Below, in pieces: positions 18,001 to 27,089 of a stretch of DNA of 64,000 nucleotides. Position numbers and translations under genes: made by a program. Origin of the DNA: G965216255 sp965216255 (lineage in GTDB: Bacteria; Bacteroidota; Rhodothermia; Rhodothermales; Bin80); the NCBI GenBank assembly GCA_965216255.1, contig OZ244148.1:5332001-5396000 (forward strand), read 5' to 3'. Under the pieces are notes generated by a model, which saw only the letters and a program-made list of their open reading frames with translations, made no database searches and had not been told where the DNA came from. Numbering within the stretch: position 1 is the stretch's first letter; every line of letters starts with the position of its first letter.

Positions 18001-20462
18001 CTACTCCGCGCACAGGTAGGGTGCTGTTGTCGGGTACAGGAACAGCGCCGGAAGATGGTAACAATGGGTTGCTAAACCTTGATGAACTGACATTTCCCAG
18101 CGTGGCTATTGAACATGGGAAGTTAGAATTGAATTCAACCGTCGATGTGGTTCACGTCGCAAGCAGTCTTGTACAGAACGAAGGCAGTTTCTTGTTTTCA
18201 TCGATGGCAGCGGACCTCTCCTCCAGCCTTGAAGGCGCGCAGACTCAGACCCTACGAATCGGAAGTGACGCAACGGCAGGCTCCCACGTACAGTTGGCAG
18301 GGGAATTCAATGCGAACGGCGGCGAAGTGCACGTCTACGGCGATTTTACTCTTGGCAAGGAGGACGGGGCCAGCACCGTATTCGACTTGGACGGCGGTAC
18401 GCATATGGTTGTCGGCGACTTCTACGTAGGTCCAGACGCCGAGGATGGTATCACTCGGTACATTCACGGCAGTCCGTGTAAAGACGTACAGTCAACTCGT
18501 AGCGGCAAGACCACAGTAACAGGCGACTACTATTTTGCAGGTACCGGCGACTGTCATGACGATGCCCGATACAGCGCGGATGAGCAGGGTCTCTCGGGGT
18601 CGGTGACGTTTGCGGGAGGCGAAACACAGACCATCATTCACACTGCGGATCCGGATGCGCAGTTCAGCTCCGTAATCCTGCATTCGGTGAGTGACGATCC
18701 TTCAGCGGCATTCAATTTCGGTGGTCCGGTGGTCCAAAATGTATTCGGAATGCTTTCGCTCCGCCGTGGCGTCCTGCATCTGGGAGCATCGAATAGTTGG
18801 ACGATGCGCAATTCGGGCCTGGAGCCGAATTTGGCTGGTCGCGTTGCGGCGGATGCGGGCTCCGGCACGGTCACCCTGGGATCACGATACAGCTATGTGA
18901 ATGGTCCCTTTACCCGGACAGTAGCAATTGGTAACGCCGGCGGTCAGGCGGTTACCGGGGGCTACCTATTCCCGGTGGGTACCGCGACCACTGACACTAC
19001 GGCTGATGGAGATCTGGATTCTTTTCGTCCACTAACGCTTCAATTCCCGGCCGATCTTGTCTCAGCCAGTATCGCAACCGTAGCCTACCGGTCGGACATC
19101 TCAGCGGATGATATGGCGTGGCCAGAGGATGGCTTGCAAGTTGACGCTTACGGCGGTGGTACACTGAGCCTCGACACGGTGGGCGACCAGTTTTGGATGA
19201 TCCGCTTTGACAACGTTCCGGCGCATGATCCCAATATCCGCGTTGCTGCTGACGAACTGCCGAACGTGTTCGACGCGCGCGGGCTGCGGCTTGTGCAATG
19301 GAACTGCGATACCAGCAATCCTCGTCTGGCAGGCGTGTATGATCTGGAGTCCGATCGCACGGGCGAGGATGACAACGCTTTCGTCGTCAATGATCAAATC
19401 AACGGGGTCTTGCACCTGACTCAGGAAGGCGTAGATGTGCAGGAGTGCAACATCATCGGCATTGCGTCCAACTTCCTGCAGAATCCGATCAGCCTGCCAC
19501 CACAGATAGGTAGGCTAGCCAAGGTGCAGTACATCCAGAATGTGGCGGAAATGCCGATAGACGTGTACGTCGACGGCAACCGCATTGGCAATGATTGGGG
19601 ATTTCAGACGGCTACGCAGTTTGCGAATCTGGTGCGTGGTGAGCACACCATCGAAGTGGTTGCTGCCGCCGATGCTGACAATTCAAATCCGATGGTGTCG
19701 GAAACAGTCCGATTCGGGCCCGAGCGCAATTACGATGTGGTCATTCATGGTGACGCGGGCCAAATCGCGGTAAAGGTCGTGGACGATGTGAGAACGCAAA
19801 CCAAGATTGAGAACAACGTTGAATTCTTTACCGTGCACGGTGCGCGTGAACTTGGTCCGGTGGACATCCGATTGCTGAATCCGTTCAACGACTCGGAAGT
19901 GATTGGGTTGTTGGCGAACAACTTCACGTGGGGAGAATCAAGTTCGTACATCAGCTTGGCTCCGGGCTGGTACAACGTCGAGATCAGAACGGCGGACAAT
20001 GTTAGCCAGATCGATGTCTTTGAACTGGATCTGCTGAATTTTGGGCAGGAGGCTTTCGTGCTCAACTTGTCGGGTTCGGGCATGTCTTCGATCGAAGGCA
20101 TAAGCCTGCTTGGAGTGAAGCAGGATGGCAGCACGTTCTTTCCGCCCGTGGTAACGTCGGCGGAAGCCTCGGACAACATCCCTGCGCGGTTTGGCCTTCA
20201 GGGCAACTACCCCAATCCGTTCAACCCGTCGACGAGGATCCAGGTGGATCTGCCGGAATCGGCGGAAGTGACGATCCAGGTCATGGACTTGCTGGGCCGA
20301 CGCATAATGACGCTACCGGCGCAGGACTTAGAGGCTGGAGCGAAGCGCAGCGTCGAGATAGATGCGGCGGGCCTTGCGTCGGGGACATACCTGTACCGAG
20401 TCATTGCCAAGTCGGCATCCGGCACGAATAGGGGCGTAGGCAGGATGGTGCTGCTTAAATAG
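15012..20462 (+). CDS. 1816-residue surface protein with DUF4397 and T9SS sorting domain
   Basis: A signal peptide (MRHFTKLMGFTTVVLAVAVA) precedes about 1450 residues rich in Gly, Asp, Thr and Val. Short beta-strand-like repeats there (VEGDVTLSGATVTVAMGTAL, VTVTGDY-like motifs) suggest a beta-helix or filamentous stalk. I do not recognise a named family for this part. Residues about 1503-1700 are a DUF4397-type domain (VQYIQNVAEMPIDVYVDG, then DVVIHGDAG and FFTVHGA). The last about 90 are a type A sorting domain (NYPNPFNPSTRI, LLGRRIMTL, SGTYLYRV). A GAGGTGA site about 10 bases before the ATG overlaps the previous frame's end, so the two may be co-transcribed. It is probably a large adhesin or surface fibre. 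Confidence 0.85.
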   Translation: MRHFTKLMGFTTVVLAVAVAGENSARGQFDQANGTDLFAERNGTGMTCLDMTDPCGLDIAINKVDSADDTVWVRLREADALTRFSEGFTANNSFTLATFVRDSGPADGAVSVEGDVTLSGATVTVAMGTALRLESDDVTLTGSSAGTDGEIWLGEGSRQLALRLPAGTETDDECGAAAFGSLTIIGDVKVMDGGQDCDPKNHMAIMHSLTVKSGVLLNMGNLRLAIDAAPTYTNKAGEFERGSVVVEEDGSIVGKEHFVLRPDAMGPSIDRAYTTTPEDCYKVMGEGTIEMDILKEKDSGVCIALAEIGDGGMNTNRGGALYLTGTSRIDGSFRNAGKARTEFWKVEVLNEDLEVWGVDPMDAANRATHVGTAMLFPPNFCDSRRGGRSRAGGVYVYAPIDILGGVFLYGTKVFEPGSSTYTECKEGLYFMGDSEPNNDDNTWSPAGDRPLLTSTIFGPFVAKGSSHVVLDDWNFYHNLAFEDDFEVSSGISFDIVTGATYRYNKDNVAGTPIPANVCGFGSAVRELRGGKIIFQGDLDQDILYPNINLTSPSVQINKSPNSKLTISKEGGIFKAKVLEIRSGILVTNGKLSMDIANEAMVLHTNGKVDKGEGEIAYTSHDTKPGYMVYTGTGSQTTSDEIYPPYESGDQTLIFATTWLQVFKPDAATLTFGRSIYISNYFDLHSGKVEVAGDYQFILQKNALLEIGSQSDFVDGSSNVFINKGDDYNPRNSGLRLEYLGDDNRRAGNIWPGTSELPGSDYIKSVTINGGRQCGDDAYPVVTLDGEYSRMNQNFFLTRGALDLNGNHLVMFAEAASEDQRLSINATARLCDSAAGVSCSTGEMAAHVGSEHHEEVGAKSAKLVGADFAARDFAITGANVEAILSSGGSVERAVTSASVEVGIVDTKVEIVDAVVRGLEAIGRGNAPYEELNLLRHNQKVLRSIRMDAAKAANGGGMLYFVGNGDTRLSVATIGKRIMLPSTIVMRRMPLPADAEPDATPRTGRVLLSGTGTAPEDGNNGLLNLDELTFPSVAIEHGKLELNSTVDVVHVASSLVQNEGSFLFSSMAADLSSSLEGAQTQTLRIGSDATAGSHVQLAGEFNANGGEVHVYGDFTLGKEDGASTVFDLDGGTHMVVGDFYVGPDAEDGITRYIHGSPCKDVQSTRSGKTTVTGDYYFAGTGDCHDDARYSADEQGLSGSVTFAGGETQTIIHTADPDAQFSSVILHSVSDDPSAAFNFGGPVVQNVFGMLSLRRGVLHLGASNSWTMRNSGLEPNLAGRVAADAGSGTVTLGSRYSYVNGPFTRTVAIGNAGGQAVTGGYLFPVGTATTDTTADGDLDSFRPLTLQFPADLVSASIATVAYRSDISADDMAWPEDGLQVDAYGGGTLSLDTVGDQFWMIRFDNVPAHDPNIRVAADELPNVFDARGLRLVQWNCDTSNPRLAGVYDLESDRTGEDDNAFVVNDQINGVLHLTQEGVDVQECNIIGIASNFLQNPISLPPQIGRLAKVQYIQNVAEMPIDVYVDGNRIGNDWGFQTATQFANLVRGEHTIEVVAAADADNSNPMVSETVRFGPERNYDVVIHGDAGQIAVKVVDDVRTQTKIENNVEFFTVHGARELGPVDIRLLNPFNDSEVIGLLANNFTWGESSSYISLAPGWYNVEIRTADNVSQIDVFELDLLNFGQEAFVLNLSGSGMSSIEGISLLGVKQDGSTFFPPVVTSAEASDNIPARFGLQGNYPNPFNPSTRIQVDLPESAEVTIQVMDLLGRRIMTLPAQDLEAGAKRSVEIDAAGLASGTYLYRVIAKSASGTNRGVGRMVLLK

Positions 20463-20678
20463 CAGCAGAGAATGTCCAACAATTATACACGCCCGTGTCT
20501 AAAGAGGTGCGTAAGGCGGCTTTCAAGCGGCTGAAGGGGCACGTGCCGAGGTCATGACAGTCGGGGTAACAGAGACCAAAGCGTCATGGATTTTGTATTT
20601 GGACAAGGCCGAAACGGGCATGGGATTGGTGGGGAAACGCGCAGGAATTCATGTTGCCTGTTTGGCTGGATGGCATCC

Positions 20679-23222
20679 ATGGTCCGGAAGAAGTGCATTC
20701 TAGGACCAGCGCTTGCACTGATGACTTTCGGATTTCTTGGTGTGCAGACCAGTGATGCCCAGCAGGACCCGCCGAAGAATATCGCGGAAGAGCCAGTGTC
20801 GGGGCATGCCAGCTACTGGCTGAACAACACTCCAGAGGCGCGCGGAGCGCTGGCCGATTTTCACCGGCGCAAGGCGCTCGGTCTGCTGCCTCACACTCCT
20901 CTGGCCACCCACGATGTCGGAGATACGCTGACGTTCAAAGTAATGGATTTGGCAACGCGGGAGCTGGAGGACATCGACTTTCAACTCATGATAGAAGCGG
21001 ACAAATTTCTGCTATGGCTAGAATTGGATGAGGTAGGCCGGTATGGTCAAGCCGATCTTGATTCAATGAGGACAAGTCTTCAAGACAGGACACCTGAGCA
21101 TTCCATTAATCCAAATCAGGGCGTTATTGCGAACAACGAATTTCTGTTCGGTGAGCCGCCCGACCCGGACGGCGACGGAAAAGTCGATATTCTGCTACTG
21201 AAAATTCGTCAACGGGAAGGAGGCGGTACGGCTGGATTTGTACTTTCTCAGGACTTGACAGAGAGGGGGAATAACCGGGTCATTATGTACGTGGATGCAG
21301 ATAGCAACGTCGAGTATCTCTTGACGGTGATGACTCACGAGCATCAGCACCTGATAATGATGAACTACGATAACTCCGACCTTGCTTTTGTTAACGAAGG
21401 CCAGTCGGGATGGGCACAAATAATCAATGGGTATTTTGACCCCCCTGTCGATTATCTGCGGAGTACAAGGAGTTACAATGTGCCGTTAATGAGCTGGGGA
21501 ACGGGGAGTAGTACCGGTTCTGATTATGACCGGGCGACTCTTTTCACCACTTATCTGGCACAGCGTATGGGCGCCATAGTGGTTGGTGCACTCACGCGTG
21601 ATGCGCGGCATGGCATGGACAGCTACACGCGCGCAATGAATGCGAATGGCTTGAATGTCAATGATGTGATAATGGACTTTCATGTTGCAAATATGCTAAA
21701 CAATCCTGATCTGGGTCCGCGCTTCGGGTACACTGTACCCCGCTTCCGCAAGATCACCGTTAACCCGCGTTACAGGATCGATGGGGGGCGAGAGGACAAG
21801 ACGTTTGACAGCTCGGTGGAGTTAGAGGAAGGCGCACCATACTATTTTCGATGGGTCAATACTTTGGGACTATCCCTTGCCATCACGTCTCCGGCGGATG
21901 ACGCTGGTTCTACTATCCGGTCGGTAGCCATACTTAAGAGAGGGCCATCGGTTATTCTAAAGAATGTGCCGATTGGAGAACGTGAGACAAAGTTCCCGGA
22001 CTATTACGACCAAATTGACATTGTCGTTGCACACGTGCGGCCGACGAATTCGGGAACAGTGGGGCCCAGAGAGTTTACGCTTCAGGCATCGTGGTCGGGC
22101 CTGTTCTTTGCGGCCAGCGTCGAGGACCAAGTCTACGTCCAGGGGCAAGAAATAGAGGCTCTCACGTTGCCGGAGGCCGCAGGAGGCAGCCCCCCCCATG
22201 TCTACACGCTCAGTCCAGCGCTTCCCGCGGGCCTGTCTTTTAATGCCGGTGCTCGGACCCTAAGTGGAACGCCTTCGGAGACCTTCCCGCAGGCCTCCTT
22301 TACGTACCTGGCGACGGACACGGATGGGCTAACTGCGGAGCTTACATTTGCCATACAGGTGGATTCGGCGCCGTTCTTTGCAGCCAGCGTCGAGGACCAG
22401 ATCTACGTTCAGGGGCAGCAAATAGAGGCTCTCGCGTTGCCGGAGGCCGCAGGAGGCAGCCCACCCCATATCTACACGCTCAGTCCGGCGCTTCCCGCGG
22501 GACTGTCTTTTGATGCCGGTGCACGGATCCTAAGCGGAACGCCTTCGGAGACCTTTCCGCGGGCCTCCTTTACATACTTGGCGACGGACACTGGTGGACT
22601 GACTGCGGAGCTTACATTTGCCATACAGGTGGATACGGCGCCGTTCTTTGCGGCCAGCGTCGAGGACCAGATCTACGTCCAGGGGCAGCAAATAGAGGCT
22701 CTCGCGTTGCCGGAGGCCGCAGGAGGCAGCCCACCCCATGTCTACACGCTCAGTCCGGCGCTTCCCGCGGGCCTGTCTTTTGATGCTGGCGCACGGATCC
22801 TAAGCGGAACGCCTTCGGAGACCTTTCCGCGCACATCCTTTACGTATTCCGCCACGGACATTGGTGGGCTGGCAGCGGATCTGACCTTCGCGATACAGGT
22901 GGACATGTCTTCACTGACAAGGGGGGCCGGCACGGATTTGCCGGCGAAATTGATTCTGCGGGGCAACTATCCCAATCCGTTTAATATGGAGACGCGGATA
23001 GTATTTGATCTTCCACAGGATGCCCATGTGCATTTGGAAGTCGTCAACATACTTGGCCGTCGCGTAATCGTGATGCCTTCCCATCTGGTCGAGGCTGGAT
23101 GGGGGCGTGGACTGGACATTAGTGGCGTGCATGTAGTGTCTGGGACATACCTGTATCGATTGGTAGTCGAAATGGGCCAGCAATCGCAAGTGCACACAGG
23201 CCGCATGATGATGATAAAGTAA
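20679..23222 (+). CDS. secreted zincin metalloprotease-like protein with Ig repeats and T9SS sorting domain
   Basis: The start at 20679 (MVRKKCILGPALALM) gives a signal peptide ending near SDAQQ; an upstream in-frame ATG at 20586 would bury it. Around residue 220 is HEHQH (an HExxH zinc site) followed by LAFVNEGQSGWAQI, whose Glu 20 residues on is the likely third ligand, as in gluzincins. A glycine/aspartate-rich stretch (DPDGDGKVD) lies at about 165. Three nearly identical 90-residue He_PIG domains occupy about 476-745. A type A sorting domain (NYPNPFN, ILGRRVIVM, SGTYLYRLVV) closes the protein. It probably degrades or processes proteins at the cell surface or in the medium. The peptidase family was not identified with certainty. 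Confidence 0.82.
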   Translation: MVRKKCILGPALALMTFGFLGVQTSDAQQDPPKNIAEEPVSGHASYWLNNTPEARGALADFHRRKALGLLPHTPLATHDVGDTLTFKVMDLATRELEDIDFQLMIEADKFLLWLELDEVGRYGQADLDSMRTSLQDRTPEHSINPNQGVIANNEFLFGEPPDPDGDGKVDILLLKIRQREGGGTAGFVLSQDLTERGNNRVIMYVDADSNVEYLLTVMTHEHQHLIMMNYDNSDLAFVNEGQSGWAQIINGYFDPPVDYLRSTRSYNVPLMSWGTGSSTGSDYDRATLFTTYLAQRMGAIVVGALTRDARHGMDSYTRAMNANGLNVNDVIMDFHVANMLNNPDLGPRFGYTVPRFRKITVNPRYRIDGGREDKTFDSSVELEEGAPYYFRWVNTLGLSLAITSPADDAGSTIRSVAILKRGPSVILKNVPIGERETKFPDYYDQIDIVVAHVRPTNSGTVGPREFTLQASWSGLFFAASVEDQVYVQGQEIEALTLPEAAGGSPPHVYTLSPALPAGLSFNAGARTLSGTPSETFPQASFTYLATDTDGLTAELTFAIQVDSAPFFAASVEDQIYVQGQQIEALALPEAAGGSPPHIYTLSPALPAGLSFDAGARILSGTPSETFPRASFTYLATDTGGLTAELTFAIQVDTAPFFAASVEDQIYVQGQQIEALALPEAAGGSPPHVYTLSPALPAGLSFDAGARILSGTPSETFPRTSFTYSATDIGGLAADLTFAIQVDMSSLTRGAGTDLPAKLILRGNYPNPFNMETRIVFDLPQDAHVHLEVVNILGRRVIVMPSHLVEAGWGRGLDISGVHVVSGTYLYRLVVEMGQQSQVHTGRMMMIK
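22104..22913 (+). repeat. three tandem 270-bp Ig-domain repeats
   Basis: The units start at 22104, 22374 and 22644, each encoding VYVQGQ- or IYVQGQ-, LPEAAGGSPPH and YTLSPALPAGLSF. The DNA is almost the same across units, so they are recent duplications. The first contains an 8-C run at 22190-22197 caused by one substitution. Confidence 0.9.
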
Positions 23223-23279
23223 CGGACTCGTTTTTGAACATGGCAAATGTGCGACACACAACTTCAGCGCCCTGGCAAA

Positions 23280-25556
23280 ATGACGCAACAAACCAATAGT
23301 GCATCCGGTATCGTTCGTCAGTACCTAGTTCTGGCAGCGGCGCTCATGCTAGCGACGGTATGCATGCCATCAATGACATCTGCGCAAAACTCTCTAGAAG
23401 ACGACTGGCGCGCCTTGGTAGAGTTATACAAAGCGACAGGTGGCGCCAACTGGACACAGAACAGCAACTGGTCAATCTCGACTGAGAGCCCGCCGGATGT
23501 CTATGACCTTAACGACTGGTACGGCGTGACCGTGGACATGGAAGAAGGGCGTGTATCAAGACTGAGGCTTTTTGACAACAATCTTGAAGGCCATATTCCT
23601 GCTGAAATTGGTAATCTCACGAAACTCAAGACGTTATCTATATATGCAAATAGGCTTGCTGGGAAAATACCTCCCGAATTGTGGACTTTGACGAATCTCA
23701 CGTTTCTTGATATGGGTGATAACGCCGGACTGGTTGGGGAAATGCCGCCGGAGATCGGCAACCTCACAAGACTGACGGTGCTGGGCTTCAACTATACTCA
23801 GGTGTCCGGTGAGGTCCCCGAGGAAATAGGCAATCTCGTTCAACTTCAAATTTTAGCCATTCACAATAACCAGCTCACGGGTAAGCTTCCAGGCAGTATG
23901 ACGAACTTGCCGAATGTGCAGCGATTGAGATTTCAAGGCCAGGAACTTTGTGCTCCGAGATCGGAGGAATTCCAGGCCTGGCTTATGGGTATTGAATCTG
24001 TGAGAGGTTCCAATTGCGCCACTGTTCCACTGGCAGCTCCTAGCAATTTTCTTGCCACGGCCAGAGTACGGAGCGCCCTTCGCGTATCGTGGGAGGCACC
24101 AGCCTACGATGGCTCGGAGACGCTACGGTACACCCTACAATACCGGCTGACCGACACAGATGATGCAGAAGGCGGTAACCAGCCTGGAGTATGGACTCCG
24201 TCCGTGTCCTACGATGGTATGAGTACCGACGCTACAATAGCCGGACTAGAGGCTACAACCTCGTACGATGTCCGCGTGGCAGCCGTCACCGATGGCACGG
24301 GAGCGTTTGCCACATTGACCATTTCAACTCTGTCACTGGATTTCGGTGGATATGTTGAGAATCAGGTCTATGTTGCGGGAGAAACTATTGTCGACCTGAC
24401 TATGCCAGCGGCATCCGCGGGTGTGGGGCCCTATGCCTACGTCCTCAGCCCGACCTTGCCAACGGGGCTTGAGTTCAACAGGATTTCACTTAAGGTTAAT
24501 GGCATGCCAACCGAAGTATTGCCCACTACCTTTTTTTCGTATGTGGCCACAGACGTCAATGGACTGACCGGTGAACAGCAGTTTACGATTCAAGTCTACC
24601 CGCCAAATCGAGTGGGCGTACAGTTAATCCACAATGTTGCCGGGCTTGAGGCTGATGTCTATCTGGATGACGTGTTGTTGTACGATGATTGGGCCTTTCA
24701 GAGTGCCACGGGGTTTTCGGAGCTTGTGCGGAGCAGCCACAGGCTAGATATTGTAGACGCAGCCGGGGTGGATAACAGCAGTCCGCTGGCCTCGCTTGAG
24801 TTCGACTTCGAGCGTGGGACGAGTAACCAGATCATCGCATACGGAAATGCTGAGGACGTGCGGCTGGTAGCCGTGGAAGACGTACGCTCAGGGGGAGATG
24901 ACAGCCGGGCGGTGAGTTTCCGCATCGCGCACGGAGCGAAGGACGCCGGTGCGGTGGCGCTCCGGCTGCTCGATCCGGATGCCGCCAATGCGGTCTATGC
25001 GGTGCTGGAGGAAAACATTGGGTTCGGCGACATAGGCGACTATCATGTCACGGAGCCCCGCACGTTCAACGTGGAAGTGGACATGGCAGGCAGCGGATCG
25101 GTGATTGACGTGTACAGTTTTGATTTTCAGGGGCTGGAGGACCAGGTGCTTACGATTGGTCTGTCCGGATCTGGTACGAATGCCGCAGAAGGCCTCACGC
25201 TCATGGGCGTGCTGCCAAGTGGTGATGTGCGCTTTCCCACGGTGGTGACGGCATCGGAGCCTAGCGAGGCGTTGCCGGAGGCCTTTGCGTTGCGCGGCAA
25301 CTATCCGAATCCATTCAATCCGTCAACAAGGATCGTGTTTGACGTGCCGTCTGCGGCGCGCGTTACCGTCGAGGTGGTCGACATGCTGGGCCGAGTAGTG
25401 CAGGCGGTGTCGGGCCAGGAATTCGAGGCTGGGGCCAAACAGTCGATCGGAATTACCAGCCAGGGGCTGGCGACGGGCACGTATCTCTACAGGCTGACTG
25501 CAATCATGGAGCAAGAAACGGTGGCGCGGACCGGCAGGATGACGTTGGCGCGATAG
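23280..25556 (+). CDS. secreted LRR/FN3/Ig/DUF4397 protein with T9SS sorting domain
   Basis: The start at 23280 (MTQQTNSASGIVRQYL) gives a signal peptide ending near TSAQ. The order is as follows: LRR cap (ELYKATGGANWTQNSNW, then NDWYGVTV); about six LRRs (NNLEGHIPAEIGNLTKL, RLAGKIPPELWTLTNL); C-terminal cap (LCAPRSEEFQAWL); a fibronectin type III domain at about 250-345 (LRVSWEAPAYDGSETLRY); a He_PIG domain at about 355-440; DUF4397 at about 445-650 (VQLIHNVAGLEADVYLDD); and a type A sorting domain (NYPNPFNPSTRI, MLGRVVQAV, TGTYLYRLT). It shares its N-terminal design with the LRR gene at 7.1 kb and its C-terminal design with the 1816-residue protein. It is probably a surface binding protein. 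Confidence 0.87.
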   Translation: MTQQTNSASGIVRQYLVLAAALMLATVCMPSMTSAQNSLEDDWRALVELYKATGGANWTQNSNWSISTESPPDVYDLNDWYGVTVDMEEGRVSRLRLFDNNLEGHIPAEIGNLTKLKTLSIYANRLAGKIPPELWTLTNLTFLDMGDNAGLVGEMPPEIGNLTRLTVLGFNYTQVSGEVPEEIGNLVQLQILAIHNNQLTGKLPGSMTNLPNVQRLRFQGQELCAPRSEEFQAWLMGIESVRGSNCATVPLAAPSNFLATARVRSALRVSWEAPAYDGSETLRYTLQYRLTDTDDAEGGNQPGVWTPSVSYDGMSTDATIAGLEATTSYDVRVAAVTDGTGAFATLTISTLSLDFGGYVENQVYVAGETIVDLTMPAASAGVGPYAYVLSPTLPTGLEFNRISLKVNGMPTEVLPTTFFSYVATDVNGLTGEQQFTIQVYPPNRVGVQLIHNVAGLEADVYLDDVLLYDDWAFQSATGFSELVRSSHRLDIVDAAGVDNSSPLASLEFDFERGTSNQIIAYGNAEDVRLVAVEDVRSGGDDSRAVSFRIAHGAKDAGAVALRLLDPDAANAVYAVLEENIGFGDIGDYHVTEPRTFNVEVDMAGSGSVIDVYSFDFQGLEDQVLTIGLSGSGTNAAEGLTLMGVLPSGDVRFPTVVTASEPSEALPEAFALRGNYPNPFNPSTRIVFDVPSAARVTVEVVDMLGRVVQAVSGQEFEAGAKQSIGITSQGLATGTYLYRLTAIMEQETVARTGRMTLAR

Positions 25557-25889
25557 GACAGATGGAATCGAACTGCACACATTCGCCATGTATATTTCGG
25601 CCCGATTCGAACGATTAAGATTCCCTCTACGTGAGAATTTTCCTTCTACTATCTCGCGGCTTTTGGATGGGGCGCGCTAGTTAGTGCTAGCCAGAAAAAG
25701 CCGGCTTTTTGATGAAGTACGTTTTGGGGGGGGGGCTATCCGGTGGGTAGCGGGGCCTGCATGGAGGTGGAAAGGGCAGATGAATGCAAGCCAGCTCCGG
25801 ATTCCGAGCTTACCAATTGCTGATTGATGCTGGTATGCCCCGAATCTGTGGGACAACGAGACAAGCCTTACTCCCATGCTGCCGTGTGT
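25557..25889. other. intergenic with a 10-G tract
   Basis: No gene is supported. A run of 10 G lies at 25726-25735. A possible T-arm-like TTCGAA near 25607 does not fold into a tRNA. Confidence 0.4.
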
Positions 25890-26446
25890 GCGGGCCTACG
25901 CCGCTCGGCCGTGGACCTTATGCCAATGCCGTAGCCTTTCTGCCTGCTTCTTCAGCAATGGACAGATGCGATATACGTTGGTCGCTACCATCACCAGGAC
26001 CACCGTTCCGGCAAACCCTGCGGCACCGGTCTGGCGCACCAGCCCCAGCCCCCGGTGATTCAAATTGCCCGTGGCCGACGCTATCGCCGGATGCTGCCGT
26101 CCACAAAAGCTTCTGCCGTCTCCCTCTCCAGATCCTCCTGAGTGCGCCGGCCCTTCCTGGGCATGACGTTCAGATCGAGTAGCCATTTCAGCTGCTCCCA
26201 ATTCTTCGGCGTGTAAAAACCCCTGTCCAGACTGCGCGAACGGAGTGTCGGATAGTGTCTCTTTGCCTCCGTAAGGAAGGGCACGATCATGTCCTGGTCT
26301 TCTGCTTCCCACAGAATGTGGTGGCGCAGAATGAATTGGTATTGATCTTCCAGCACGCATACCGGCACCCCCAGCTCCGCCACCACGCCCGCCTTGCCCT
26401 TGCTAATCCAGCGCGTGTGCTCCTCATGGATCGAGAAGACCTATGT
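25890..26446 (-). pseudogene. C-terminal part of an ISNCY-like DDE transposase, frameshifted
   Basis: The translation resembles the C-terminal half of transposases that carry HEEHTRWISKGKAG, LGVPVCVLEDQYQFILRHHI, FLTEAKRHYPTLRSRSLDRG, LDLNVMPRKGRRTQEDLE and then, in another frame, HPAIASATGNLNHRGLGLVR and VVLVMVATNVYRI. The frame changes near 26095-26105. The N-terminal half is absent beyond about 26446, so it is truncated and dead. Family naming is tentative. Confidence 0.6.
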
Positions 26447-27089
26447 TGTACCCCAAATTCTGGACAGTGGCATAAAACAGAATCCTGCCTCTCCGATCGG
26501 GCGTTGCGCCAATTGATCTACAACCAGGAGAGAGTGAGCGTGAACGAGATCGCTCACAAATCTCGATACATGCAAGACAAGGCTGTACAGCTGTATTCGG
26601 TATCATGGCGTCGAGATCGGTTCGCCCCCGATAGCGGAAGTGGCTCAACGTGCCTCGTATTCCCTGCCAAGCATTTTTCACTCCCCCCCCCACGAGCGTT
26701 CAACAATCTTCCAGTTGAGTCTTCAAGCTAGCTCACGCCCAAAATCACGGAGCCCCGCCCGAAAGGCATCCGTAAGAAGACAAACGCAGGACGAATAGAA
26801 AGAGGAACCGGCTTGCTTTTGCCGCAAACGCATGTGAACCTCCGAGGCTATGTTGGCGGGAATGCAGAGAAACAGCCAAATAAGGCTTAGGCACATGCGA
26901 CCGCATCCTGATCCAGTTCTGACCCGGATGCTTAGCCCGAATAACTCACAGGGGCAGTTAGAAAAGGAATTGAAAACCCCACTTAAGTGTGTGATATACA
27001 ATCAGTTCTAACTACCCTGTGCACCGCGCGTGAACAACACAGGCTGTTATACTGAAGAGCTTCTTTTCGAGTATTAGGGACGGCGTAAA
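26447..27089. other. unassigned region with a 9-C tract
   Basis: Short frames on both strands have no recognisable homology. A run of 9 C lies at 26683-26691. This is probably scar DNA between two mobile-element remnants. Confidence 0.3.

Noticed and set aside
25595..25625. TTCGAA-containing segment resembling a tRNA T-arm
   Set aside because: The flanking bases do not pair into a T-stem and no acceptor or anticodon stem could be formed nearby.
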